From NCBI GenBank assembly GCA_016748015.1, contig JAAOMT010000776.1:366305-430304 (forward strand): a stretch of 64,000 bases of DNA, read 5' to 3'. Positions within the stretch are counted from its first letter, which is position 1; each line of letters begins with the position of its first letter. Of this stretch, positions 43,784 through 54,506 are shown piece after piece. This DNA is from Geosiphon pyriformis. Its lineage: Eukaryota; Glomeromycota; Glomeromycetes; Archaeosporales; Geosiphonaceae. The notes under the pieces were generated by a model. The model ran no database searches. It had not been told where the DNA came from and saw nothing but the letters and a program-made list of their open reading frames with translations. The position numbers and the translations under genes are program-made.

Positions 43784-45097
43784 TTATATTTGATTTTTGC
43801 TGATCATTTGAGTCAGTATTACCATAACAGACAGCCAATCAGGTCGTTTATGATATTTCTTGAGTAATGTACCATGAATAGGACAATCATTAAAGATTGT
43901 TCTGGATTGATCTTGAAGAATATAAAAACCATTGTTTAAAACTTTGTTAACTATAAAGGGTCCTTTCTACCAGCTAGAAAATTTATCACCATAAACATTG
44001 TCTTTGTCTAAACAATATTTTAATACCAAGTCACTAATACTTAAAGAAAGTGTTTTATAGATTTTTTTTTTCTTAAGCTTTTTTTGGAACTGTTTTATCT
44101 TTTTAAAAGCAATTATTCATGCTTCTACTAAGGAGTCAAGAATAGTACCAAGTTTTCTTTGCAAAATGTCTTTGTAGTTTCCTATTGTAATCTCTTCAAA
44201 GGATATTGTTTTAATATTAGTTTCTATTGGTAGTGTTGTCATGCATTCATAGAACAAATAAAAAAGTTCATAACTTGTTATGTCATAATTCACAGTTCTA
44301 TAAGCAAACAAAGTTAAAGGCAGTACTTTGTTACATATGTTTGTTTCTTCACTGGTTTTGGCTAGGGTTTCACATAATGTTCTATTAAAATGTTCCACTA
44401 GGCCATTTGTTTGGGGGTGATAAGGGGAAGAAAGTTTATGATGTATTCCCATTTTTTTACAAAGTTCTTCAACCAGTGTACTGAAAAAAGCTCTTCCTCT
44501 ATTATATAAAATTTTTTTGGAGCAGTCATGATGGCAGATGATATTTTTATAAATAAAATTGGCTATTGAAACTGCTGTTTGGTCTGGGGTGGCTCTTGCT
44601 TCTACCCACTTTGTAAGATAGTCAGTAGCTGTGATAATATATCTGTTGCCATTAGGAGTGATTGTTAAAAATCCAACAACATTTATACCAATTCTGTTAA
44701 ATAATTGACCAACAAAGATTGAATAGATATCTTCTTTGCGATTAAGTTTGCCTTTTTTTTGACAGATGTTACAGGTTTTGATGTATTCAGCAATGTCTTT
44801 TCCCAAGGTAGACCAATAATAGCAAGCTAAAGTTTTCTGAATTGTCTTTGTTTTTCCAAAATGTTCAGCTAATGGGTCAGTATACATGTTGTATATTATA
44901 ATTTCTCTTTCTTCAAATTTAATGACTCTTTGGGGATGGTCAGGATCTTTTCTGTTTCTTTTGTATAATTGGTTCTGGTGGATCAAATAAAAATTTGATT
45001 GTTTGCATAAATGTTCTCTTTGCTGTTAAGTGTATTCAGGTGGGTATTGTTCTTTACCCAAAAATTCTATTAAGACAGAGTAGTTGTCCAAGTCCAT
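43784..45097 (-). pseudogene. Integrase of gypsy E, long open core, two catalytic Asp lost
   Basis: Minus strand, ATG 45097 to TAA 43786-43784. Residues from 44986 to 44117 are uninterrupted (290 codons): HFGKTKTIQKTL, CNICQKKGKLN, FNRIGINVV (catalytic Asp to Asn), ATDYLTKWVEARATPDQTAV, LYNRGRAF (second Asp to Asn) and NGLVEHFNRTL (Glu kept). Both Asp losses are G-to-A. It is open but predicted inactive. Confidence 0.85.
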
Positions 45098-45809
45098 TAT
45101 TATTGTTACAGATAATTATTTGGGGTCTCAAAGCAAATAACAAACCCATAACTTGGTGCTCAATTGATATAATGTTGTTGGTAATATCTGAAAATATTGT
45201 TTTATCTAAAAGTTTTATAGTGGAGTCTTTTGTATAATGGACAGAGATTCAGTGGTAATAGTTTTATCTGTAGCTTTCCAAAACTGCAGTTTTGTCAATT
45301 TTTTTTTCAGCATGATGGCCAGTGTTTTTCCTAGTAAGCTAACCTCAATTGAGTGTCCTACCCTTATTTCTGGGTCTTTTATTAGTGCTATATCTTGACA
45401 TCAGTACCCCACGCATTAATCCTTAATAAAGTTAGTAATAACAACAATTAAGACAAGAAAATAAAAAAAATAACATAAAGAAATGAGCCAAGACAATGCA
45501 CAAGTTAGTATCTGTTAATAGCTGTAATCAAGAGCTATTGTTCCAGTGTGATTAAGTATTGATAAATGGAAGAGTGATTATATTTTCAAACAAATGACAA
45601 TAACATAAATTTGAAAAATTGGAGAAATTTTTTATTTATATAATTCTATTTCAGTTGATAGCAACTATTCTTGAAATAAGGATTAATAAATAGAGAAAAA
45701 AGAGGATTGTTCTAAATTAATAAAACTCTATTGAATTCTCCAGGAATTACTTTTTCTGCTTTTAACACTTTTGCTATATATATATAATTTATGTTATATA
45801 AGATTCTGT

Positions 45810-45960
45810 ACATTCGTGAACAATGTGCCATGATTTCTTAAGCAATGTTTATATTACTGAGCAATATGTCTGTAATTTCTGACAATGTGCTCATTGCTGA
45901 ACAATGTACCATAATTTTCTAACAATGCTTCACATTGCTGAGCAATGTGTTCATATGCTA
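45810..45960 (-). promoter_or_regulatory. CATTG/CAATG palindromic repeats in the element 2 LTR
   Basis: At least four short inverted repeats such as CATTGCTGAACAATG and CATTGCTGAGCAATG, spaced about 30-40 bp, a few tens of bases from a TATATATATA run (45776-45786). Equivalent repeats are at 26140-26290 in copy 1. Position upstream of a TATA-like run suggests U3 regulatory sites; this is inference. Confidence 0.45.
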
Positions 45961-45964
45961 AATA

Positions 45965-46553
45965 CTATTCTCTTATTGGTCTATTTTCCCTATCTGTTTT
46001 TCCTACTATTTTCTTGTATTCTTTTTCTATGAGTAATATTATTCCCTCCTTTAATATTGAGCTCCTGCAAAATCTTCTAAATTTTTTTTTTGTATTAATA
46101 TTATTGCTGTAATTTCTATTACTATTTGTAAATCTAATTTTATACATAACTAAGGTTTTTAACTATAGTAGTCTGTTCAGAATATCAATTTCAAATTTTG
46201 TATTTGTATTATGTACATGTTCAAACATAATGCCCTTATTATTATCACTGAATTTAGTTAATTCTTGCTCTATTGTAAGATCTAAAAGTGTGATATATTG
46301 TTTAATGTTTGATGTGGAGTTTGAATTTGTTGTTGGCGAAGTTTAAATTGTCATTGTCATTAGCAGAGTTTGAATCATTGTTGTCATCAATGGAGTTTGA
46401 ATCATTGTTGTCATCAGTGGAATTTGAATTGTTGCTGTCATTAGTGAAGTTTGAATTATTGTTGTCATCAGTGGAGTTTGAATCGGAATTAAATTCCAAT
46501 TCCAATTCCAATTTGTTTTTGCTAATTGGCTCTTCTTCGAATATATGATACAT
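45965..46553 (-). pseudogene. Element 2 ORF, copy 2
   Basis: Minus strand: MYHIFEEEPISKNKLELELE, DSNS/DDNNDSNS repeats, frame change, then a decayed equivalent of the GIMSEHAHNTDARF phrase near 46230-46190 and the basic end (MYKIRFTNSNRNYSNNINTK to RENRPIRE, stop 45965). Same structure as copy 1, so the deletion that removed dUTPase motifs 2 to 5 predates both. Confidence 0.6.
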
Positions 46554-47651
46554 GAAAGTGGATTGTGACTACATCCCAATATTTTGACTCAGGCCCATCA
46601 GATAAATTTTGCTGATTTATTGGTACAGTGAGAATTAGGTTTAATTGGGTTATCAGAGATAAGTTTTCTTGTATGATTGCAGAATTTGGAATTTATCGGA
46701 CTTCGAATGTTTGGGTTTTTGAATAATTTCTGGAGTTTGAATTGCTAGAGGTTTAACAAGTTTTATTGACAGTAAGTTTTTTTGTACAATAGTGGAGTTG
46801 AAATTATTGGGTTTTAAATGTTTGGGTTTTTTTGAACAATCGGTTTTTGAATAATTAAAGTTATAATTTAATGAGTTTTAACAAGTTTATCAAAGGTAAG
46901 TTTCGAATATTCGGGGTTTTAATGATTGGGTTTTGAATAAACAGAGTTTTAATTTAACAAGTTTTTAATGAATTTATCAACAGTAAGTTTCAAATGTTTG
47001 GAGTTTTAATGATCAGGTTTTGAATAAATGGAGTTTTAACAAATTTATTAATAGTACATTTCGAATATTCGGGGTTTTAACAATCAGGTCTTGAATAATT
47101 GGAGTTTAATTTAATCAGTTTTTTAATGAATTTATCAACAGTAAGTTTTGAATGTTTGGGGTTTTAATGATTGGGTTTTGAATAAATGGAGTTTTAATTT
47201 AACAAATTTTTAACGAATTTATTAATAGTAATTTTTGAATGTTCAGGGTTTTAATGATCGGGTTTTGAATAATCAGAGTTCTTAATTTAATGAAGTTTAA
47301 TGAATTTATCAATGGTAATTTTCAAATGTTCAGGGTTTTAATAATTGGGTTTTGAATAATCAGAGTTTTAATTTAACAAGTTTTTCAAAAATAATAGTCA
47401 AATAAGGATTTCACAAATCCTAAGTGATTTTTCTTTGTTTTTTCTTGGTCTGCCATTTTCCTGCATGGTTGTTGTTGGTACTGGTTTTCTGTTAGATTAT
47501 ACCTTACAGGAAGCACTAAATGTTACAGGTGTTTACTTGGTTGTTGGAATAAATAACAAATTTGTAATTTGATGCTCAATTAATATAATGTTGTTGGTAA
47601 TATCTGAAGGTATTGTTTTATCTGAAGGTTTTGTCATGGAGTTCTTTGTAT

Positions 47652-48401
47652 TGTTATAGTTGAAACTTATACTTCTTATTAATTATCACATGTATTAGCC
47701 ACTGATGTCATATAAATTAGCCACTCTATTTTTAGAAAGTGATCATTGACCTGATCAATAATCTGACTGTTGACCTGATCATTGACCTAATTATTGATCT
47801 GATCAATGACCTGATCATTGACCTGATCATTGATCTGATTATTGATCTGACCATTGACTTAATCATTGACCACTTTTGATAGCTATATAAGTAATAAATC
47901 TTTTAGCTGTAGAAAAGTATGTCAAAAAATTAAAGAATTAAATAAATAAAATAACAACTTTCATCTCAATCATTCTTTTATCACTAATTTTCCTTTCCCT
48001 ACCTTCAAGTATCCAAATATTTTTGGGATAAAAGATTACTTGTTGGTGTTTACCTGCCTTTTCCTGAAATGTGTAATTGCAACATTTGGAGATTATTAAA
48101 TAAAATGTAACTGAAGAGCACATTTGATACTTAATATTGAATTCTAAGAGCGCCAATGTGAGGCATAGAATTATACCAAGTGTAATCATTTGTTGACAGT
48201 ATGGACTATCTCTCTACTTTCAGATTCCCCAGTTACTTTGAAAAGCATAGTGACTGAGATATTTTATGAGACTAATCTCACATATTAAATCCATACTCAT
48301 TCAATTTGCTCTTTGAAATTGAATTCTCTTTGATTATTTTCATCACTCTACAAACCTGTTTTTCTTTGCTATCCATTAGCTTGTTACTCCAATCTGTAAC
48401 A
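47652..48401 (+). repeat. 5' LTR of gypsy B
   Basis: 750 bp, TGTTATAGTTG...CCAATCTGTAACA. Ten 12-bp units at 47744-47875 and TATATAAG at 47884-47891. Followed by TAAAAG and the primer-binding site TGGTGCTCCCTGTGAG (48408-48423). Confidence 0.9.
47744..47891 (+). promoter_or_regulatory. U3 promoter of LTR type 1: 12-bp array plus TATA box
   Basis: Ten imperfect units of GACCTGATCATT (TGATCA palindrome in many units) end about 15 bases before TATATAAG. The same arrangement occurs in every type-1 LTR covering this region: nine units in A, ten in K, E and 23935-24446, about eight in H right, about seven at 4763-5298, eight and seven in D, one in C. An enhancer or silencer array with variable copy number is the simplest reading. 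Confidence 0.55.
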
Positions 48402-48453
48402 TAAAAGTGGTGCTCCCTGTGAGGTTGTCAAAATCCACTCTGTTTCTTATTGT

Positions 48454-50007
48454 ATGAGTGATTATTTATACCTGTCACAACAATCAGAAGAACACTTTAA
48501 AGCACACAACAAAAATGATCTAGACTTTATTGAACTCAATTCTTTGTCCTCCTGCTTGATTTGCTTCCCCATTGAAAATCAATTCAGTAGACAATTCCAA
48601 AATTTTTGGAACTGGTTCTTAAACAAGAATTTAGCTGAAACCTACACAGCCTATACAACTTATTACTTTGATTAAGCTTATTTTGAAGACAATTTTGAAG
48701 AAAAAAATAACAGCATCAATTAACTTTTATACTCCACAATCTTTGAACAACAGCCCTCTGATTTTGAATATCTGAATCATCTAATCTACATCTGAATTAC
48801 TGCTTATCAATCAACTAAAACTCCTCTTGAAATAGAAGAAGAAAGCTATCAAACTGCTCCTGTTTTTGATCTCTTTTTAAATGAATCAGAACACTCTACA
48901 CAAACAGTTACACCTGAAACAATGGCTCAAAACTCTCTGCAACAAAACATTCTGATCGCCCTCCAAGGTATACAGACTGCTTTAGGGTGAAAAAACAACA
49001 CTCCATTACCATTATTCAGAAGTAATGCCCAAGATCCAATTGAATGGCTGAATAATTTTGAGAAAGCTGCCACAGCAAACCAATATGATAACAAATACAA
49101 GTTCCAAATTGTTGGTGGCTACCTCCAAGGCTCTTCTGCTACTTGGTTCTCACAAAAAACCAATGCCAATGCTCAACAAAGAATCATTAGATGGGTACCA
49201 ACAAATGCTGGAGAAGACAACACTTTTTTCACTACCTGGTTTGAAACAAAATTCAGAACCCCAATATTAATATCCAAATGGCGCATGGAACTGAAAAGAA
49301 AAACCCAAGGCTCTGGAAAAGTAGTGACTAAATATGCCAAAGCTATCAGAAAACTAATCAAACGTGTAGATTCTGAGAGAAACTAAACAGAAGAGCAAAA
49401 GATTTACTCCTTTACAAAAAGATTGAAAATTGATCTATCATATGCTCTCTGGCCTCTCTTGGCCCTCAAAGACAATCCCACAATAGATATGGCCATTGAA
49501 TTAGCTCAAAGAATTGAAGATAACCAAAGAATACATTTGGAATCCACACTTTCAGTCTTTGCTTCTGCTCCTATTTTGGCTTCTGCTCCCTAAATGACTG
49601 TTATTTCTTTTACTGCCCAAATTTAAGACCCAAATGAACAATTAATAGATAGACTTACAGCTAATTTTGCCCAGCTATTAGAACCATTGGCCCAAGCAGT
49701 TAGAGAGAATCAACAACTCCAAAGACCCAGATTTGAACTCTGTTTCAATCAGCTCCAACAACCACCATATCAAAGACAGCAAAATTGTGGCCCATCTATG
49801 TGCTATCATTGTGAATTAACTAGACACTTCTCAAGAGATTGCAACAATCCTCCATTGTCCCCTCTAGTTCCCAAAAATAATGACAATCAAAACAACAGAC
49901 TTATCAACAACAATGCTCCTAATCAAAGACCTAATCATGCCAACATCAATTTTTTTGGAGAGAATCCCCTAGTGGAAGCCACAGTTTATCAGCCTTTAAA
50001 CTGGTAG
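48454..50007 (+). pseudogene. Gag of gypsy B
   Basis: ATG 48454 (MSDYLYLSQQSEEHF) to TAG 50005-50007. Collinear with the 517-residue Gag of D but broken by stops at 48673, 48721, 48793 and 48988 (CAA or TGG derived) and others. Capsid segment ATWFSQKTNANAQQRIIRW; intact zinc knuckle CYHCELTRHFSRDC near 49801-49842. Ends in TTTAAAC TGG TAG. Confidence 0.85.
49995..50001 (+). promoter_or_regulatory. -1 ribosomal frameshift site, Gag to PR (copy B)
   Basis: Heptamer T TTA AAC in the Gag frame, two codons before the Gag stop. The -1 frame (TTT AAA CTG GTA) is open into the protease. The same heptamer at the same place is present in D (58920-58926) and H (33237-33231). Confidence 0.75.
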
Positions 50008-50960
50008 GCGCATCTCCAAAGGGTGAGAGTGCAAGCCAACCAGAAGAAAACCCCTTTTTTGCTTTTAACTTAACTAATGATAACTATAATATAGACAAAC
50101 TGGCAATTAACACCTTAGAATCAACCAGAAAAAAAAAGAAAGCCAAGATTGATTTCATACTGGATTTCAATAAAGCTTCCACATCAACAGCTGATAACAA
50201 TAAACCACCAAAAGCCAAAGTTTTTAAGAATCCTTCAAAGTTAGAACTCCCAGAAATAGTGCAAAAATTTGGTCCTTATTCTGTTGTCAAAAATCTCATG
50301 GAAACTCCTGCACACATTACCTTTGGCCAGTTAATAACTCATTCCCAATTCAGAAAAGACCTTTGCAAATCTTTGATTTCTAAGAAAAAGACACTAAAAA
50401 CCAACAAGTGCCTATGCCAAGCTGGATTTGCTAACAACAGCAATGTCACCTCTCTCATTTGTAAGGCCCAAGTGGCTGGTTATTTCATTGATCTAATCCT
50501 GGACAGTGGATCATCTGTTAGTGTCATTGCCAAATACTTCTTAGAAACAATTGGCAGAAAGATTGATAAACTATCTACACAACCAATGACCAATGTACAT
50601 GGTGACAAGAAAAAAAATCTGGGCATAGCCAAAGCTATTTCTGTCCGAATCAATGACATCAGTATTGAAATTAACATGGAAGTATCTAAAGCAAAAGAAT
50701 ACACCATAATAGTTGGCAATAAATGGCTTAAGAAAGCAAAAGTCTTGCTCGATTATGAACTCTGTGAACTGACCATCAGATGTGATGAGAAACCCATTGT
50801 GGTTAAGTGTCGTCATTGGACAACTCTTCTAGTACTCAAACAAAGCCAAGAAGAAAAGCAATCAGATAAGTCAGATAATGAAGAAAGTGATAAAGAAGAT
50901 GACAAAAAAAAACTGCTGAACTTGTCTACACTATCTTTACCAACAACAGCAAACCATTAG
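49995..50960 (+). pseudogene. Protease of gypsy B
   Basis: -1 frame after Gag. Lys-rich linker, then VAGYFIDLILDSGSSVSVIA with an intact retropepsin DSG, KDK-type loop and IIVGNKWLKKAKVLLDY. A frameshift in the A-run at about 50903-50912 separates it from RT. Acidic tail EEKQSDKSDNEESDKED. The protease fold itself is uninterrupted, so the domain could be sound. Confidence 0.8.
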
Positions 50961-50962
50961 AT

Positions 50963-52675
50963 AATGTCAAAGCAGATAAAAAAGAAATTATGGTAAATGA
51001 CAAGCTGATCTGCTGGTCTTATTATGATATCCTTAGAAGAACCATTGACCAAAAGCCTGGCAAGAAAGCCAAATACAGTTATTGGTGGCATGGCTCTTAT
51101 GCCAGATGCTGGTGCAATAAATTTTTGTATTCTCCCAGTAATGAATGCAAATCTTGCCTGATCTATTACAAAGATTGGGAACCAATCAGTGTGATACCCA
51201 GAGAAGAAATAAAAAAAGTACAGAAGTCCTTTGAGAATAAACCACCTGAGATCCAATTACTTGTTGTAGAACATAGAGAACCTTCCCCAGAAAAAAAAAA
51301 AATAGATATTGAAAATCTATTGGCTAGAAACAGCCCAGTTATCTCAAAAGAAGATAATACCCCTGGATGAACTCATGTGATACAACACACCATCACAATC
51401 AAAGAAACTCATCCCATATATTTGAAGCCTTATCAATCCAATCGTCATAATGATGAGTTTATCAAGAAAGAGATAAACAGGATAAAAGATTTTGGATTCA
51501 TACAAGAAACCAAGAGCAAATGGGCTTTTCTAGTTGTAGTAGTATCCAAGAAAAGTGGAACTCTACACTTCTGTGTTAACTACTGCCAATTAAATGCCAT
51601 CACTATAAGAGACATATACCCACTCCCCAAAATTGATGCAATGCTAAACAAATTCAATGGTGCTGCTTTCTTCTCAACTATTGACTTAACTGCTGGATTC
51701 TGGCAAGTAGAGATGGATTCAGAAAGCAGAAAGAAAACTGCCTTCATTACCAAGTATGGCATCTACGAATTCATGGTTATGTCTTTTGGTCTTACAAATG
51801 CCCCTTCCACTTTTCAATGTCTAATAGACAAGATGTTTAAATTAGTAAAAGAAAACTTTGTTCTAGTTTACTTGGATGATATAATGGTATACTCAAAAAC
51901 CTGGGATGAACACCTTGAACATTTGCAAAAGGTTTTTGACCTGCTCAGGAATGCTGGCCTTAAGATTAATCCAATCAAATCTTTCTTTGGATGCCAATTC
52001 ACCCAGTTTTTTGGACATCTTATTACAAAAGATGGAATTTTCCCTAACTCAGCCAAAGTTGAAAAGGTTCAAAACATTAGACAACCAATGAATGTTCCTG
52101 AACTACACTCTTTTCTTGGTTTGGCCTCTTACTATCACAAATTTATCAAGAATTTTTCCAAAATTGCCTTTCTTTTCAATCAACTACTCAAGAAAAATGT
52201 CAATTACCACTGGGGCACACACCAGCAAAAAGCCTTTGAAATCCTGAAGGAAAAACTTGTTACTGAACCAATTCTTAAGCAACCTAACCTGGACCAATCT
52301 TTTATTCTCTACACTGATACATCTGGTTATGGACTTGGTACTGTACTCTCACAAAAAGATAAAGATGGCAGAGAACATGCTATAGCATATGCCAGTAGAT
52401 CTCTTACACCAGTAGAAAAGAACTATTCAGTAACTGAACAAGAATGCTTAGCAGTAGTTTGGGCTACTAGCTATTGGGACCAATATCTTCTTAGTGCCAA
52501 ATTTCTGGTAGTAACAGATCATCAAGCCTTAGTTTGGCTGCATAATAAAAAGAATCTGGAACATAAATGGATAACTCGCTGGATACTCCATCTGGATGAA
52601 ATTGACTATGATATTCAATACTGCAAAGAAGCTAATCATCAAAACATCAATGCTCTCTCTAGACTTACCATCTAG
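50963..52675 (+). pseudogene. RT and RNase H of gypsy B, almost intact
   Basis: From the linker (WCNKFLYSPSNECKSC) through one TGA (51368-51370) into 432 open codons ending TAG at 52673-52675. RT motifs: [52 protein letters not shown], catalytic [27 protein letters not shown]. RNase H: LYTDTSGYGLGTVLSQ, TEQECLAVVWATSYW, VVTDHQALVWL, and NINALSRL where other copies have NTDALSRL (last Asp to Asn). Best RT in the window; the frame break upstream prevents normal expression. Confidence 0.88.
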
Positions 52676-52736
52676 TGACAGTACAACCTTTCAAACCAAA
52701 CTAACTTAATTATTAGTAACTTTCTTATAAACAAAC

Positions 52737-53203
52737 ATGATAATGGACTTGAACAACTATTCTGTCTTAATGAAATTTTTGGATAAAAGACAATACCCAC
52801 CAGACTACACTTGACAACAAAGAGAACATTTATGCAAACAATCAAATTTCTATTTGATCCATAAGAACCAGTTATACAAAAGAAACAAAAAAAATCCTGA
52901 CCACTCTTAAAGAGTCATAAGATTTAAAGAAAGAGAAATTGTAATCTACAACATGCATACTGATCTATTAGCTGGACATTTTGGAAAAACAAAGACAATT
53001 CAGAAAACTTTAGCTTGCTATTATTGGCCTACCTTGGGAAAAGACATTGCTGAATACATCAAAATCTGTAACATCTGCCAAACAAGAGGCAAACCTAATC
53101 GCAAAGAAGATATCTATCCAATCTTTGTTGGTCAATTATTTGACAGAATTGGTATAGATGTTGTTGGATCTTTAACAATCACTCCTAATGGCAACAGATA
53201 TAT
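52737..53203 (+). pseudogene. Integrase of gypsy B, N-terminal part
   Basis: ATG 52737 (MIMDLNNYSVLMKFLD), +1 frame relative to RNase H. HHCC zinc residues (HFGKTKTIQKTL, CNICQTRGKPN) and the first catalytic Asp in FDRIGIDVVG. Interrupted at 53203 (GNRYI) by the LTR of C. Stops at 52813, 52863 and 52909. Confidence 0.85.
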
Positions 53204-53833
53204 TGTTACGGGTTGGAGTAACAAGCTAACGGATAGCAAGGGAGAACAGTATTGTATGGTGATGGAAATAAACAAAGAAGGAATTACAATAAAGGAGCAA
53301 ATTGAATAAGTAGAAATTCAATGTGCATGATTAGTCTCATAAAAATCACAGTTGCTAATCTTTTCTTAAATCTGAAGGTAGAGAAATAGTCCATGATTAT
53401 CAACAAGATAACACCACTGCTATTATTCTATGCCTCAACTCAGCAATTCTTAGAATCAATAACAGGTATTGTTGTACTTTTCAATTGTTTCTTTATTCAA
53501 TGAATTACAAGAGCAAGCCAATTGCTTTTCAGGCTAATTCTAACAAATACAAATCAAGAAAGGGAAAAGATAAGGTATGTAAATGCCAACAATTAGATAC
53601 TTAAAGGTAAGGAAAGGGGAATAAGTGATTATGAGAGAAAGTAATTAATATTGTTTATTTCATTACTTTGATCATGTTTTTCTACAGCTAAGGGAATCAT
53701 CACTTATATAGCTATCTAAAGTGGTCAATGATCAGGTCAACAATCACTATCTAAAAATAGGGTGGCTAATTATATGACATCAGTGGCTAATACATGTGAT
53801 AATTAATAAAAACTATGTGTTTCAACTATAACA
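53204..53833 (-). repeat. 3' LTR of gypsy C (short array form)
   Basis: TGTTACGGGTTGG to CAACTATAACA, 630 bp; shorter than other copies mainly because the 12-bp array is reduced to one unit (53725-53750). The rest, including the TATA box, is conserved. Confidence 0.9.
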
Positions 53834-54459
53834 TCATCTTCTCCAAAGAGATTGAGCTCCGGCAAAATCAAACTATTTATGGGATAGTCTATGTAAAGGG
53901 TTTTGTCTAACTCAAAACTAACTAGTTTGTTGAAGTCTTTTGTGGATAGAGTATATAGTACTTGAGGCGAAATAAGCTTTGTATCCAAGAGACCAAATCT
54001 TTGTATAAAAGTTCTGGCTCTTCTTGCAATGGTCAAAACTCTTGGGACATCTAAACGTATAATGCCCAAAATTTCCACTTGTATCTCTGAAGTTATTTTC
54101 TTCATGAGCTTCATGTCTTCTATGATTTCACCAAGACAACCATAGAGTTTTAGTTGTCTTCCATATGACAAGTTTTTGTCTATGGGCAAGATTTCTTGTA
54201 TTGTTTTTCCAATTGTGCTGGAAGGTGAAAGTATTGCTGCTGTTATGCTTTCCAGCAGGTATTTATCTATTTTGCCACCAATTTTTTCTCTTCTGGTAGT
54301 TGTTTTTTTTGGTCTAATAACAGTGTAAGTTTCACTGTTGTCTGTTATAGTGGTTTGTTTTCCGATAGTCAGAATAGCATTTGGATAATTCTTGATCCAG
54401 TACTCATGGAGAGTATAGAAAGTGTTTTGAATGTTTTGATCCAGGAAATAATTGTTCAT
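53803..54459 (-). CDS. Intact ORF3 of gypsy C (unknown function)
   Basis: 218 codons from ATG 54459 (MNNYFLDQN) to a stop at 53805-53803 inside the LTR, so the last ten residues (VETHSFY end) are LTR-encoded. Features: NYPNAILTIGKQTTIT, basic KKTTTRREKIGGKIDKYLLES, GKTIQEILPIDKNLSYGRQL, then EIIEDMKLMKKITSEIQVEI and LTIARRARTFIQRFGL, and an acidic end. No signal peptide, no transmembrane helix, no zinc motif. It starts 48 bases after the integrase stop in another frame. Present in every family-1 copy that reaches this point, hence a real gene of the element; role unknown. Confidence 0.7.
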   Translation of the reverse strand: MNNYFLDQNIQNTFYTLHEYWIKNYPNAILTIGKQTTITDNSETYTVIRPKKTTTRREKIGGKIDKYLLESITAAILSPSSTIGKTIQEILPIDKNLSYGRQLKLYGCLGEIIEDMKLMKKITSEIQVEILGIIRLDVPRVLTIARRARTFIQRFGLLDTKLISPQVLYTLSTKDFNKLVSFELDKTLYIDYPINSLILPELNLFGEDDVIVETHSFY

Positions 54460-54506
54460 GTCGATTGAAGATATCTCTGTTTTGGAAATAGTGCATTTAT
54501 TTATAT

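Larger units (their letters stand above)
42369..45103 (-). mobile_element. Gypsy E (family 1, minus), 3' half
   Basis: 3' LTR, ORF3 and integrase; the part upstream of integrase is displaced by element 2. Same arrangement, inverted, as gypsy K. Left flank ATAT (42365-42368). Confidence 0.85.
45104..47651 (-). mobile_element. Non-autonomous LTR element 2, copy 2
   Basis: Antisense copy of 24447-27011 with the same parts: LTR end TGTTACAGATAATTA at 45104, palindromic U3 repeats (45810-45960), short ORF, leader tandem array (46650-47400), decayed primer-binding site (47504-47519) and 131 bp of LTR ending at 47651. It is truncated at the same base as copy 1, by a type-1 LTR in the same relative orientation. 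Confidence 0.75.
47652..53203 (+). mobile_element. Gypsy B (family 1), 5' LTR to integrase
   Basis: 5' LTR, primer site, Gag, PR, RT, RNase H and the start of integrase, interrupted at 53203 by gypsy C. Left flank GTAT. It has the best-preserved RT/RNase H of the window. The rest of its integrase, ORF3 and 3' LTR should lie right of the window, beyond C. Confidence 0.9.

Noticed and set aside
50480-50816. Antisense open frames over the protease of B, repeated at 59405-59656 and 63683-63934
   Set aside because: Mirror frames of a conserved protease; the sense frame has the DSG motif and the element context.
53803-54459. Considered as a retroviral-type envelope gene because of its position after integrase
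   Set aside because: No signal peptide, no hydrophobic membrane segment, no Cys pattern or glycosylation-rich ectodomain; called ORF3 of unknown function instead.
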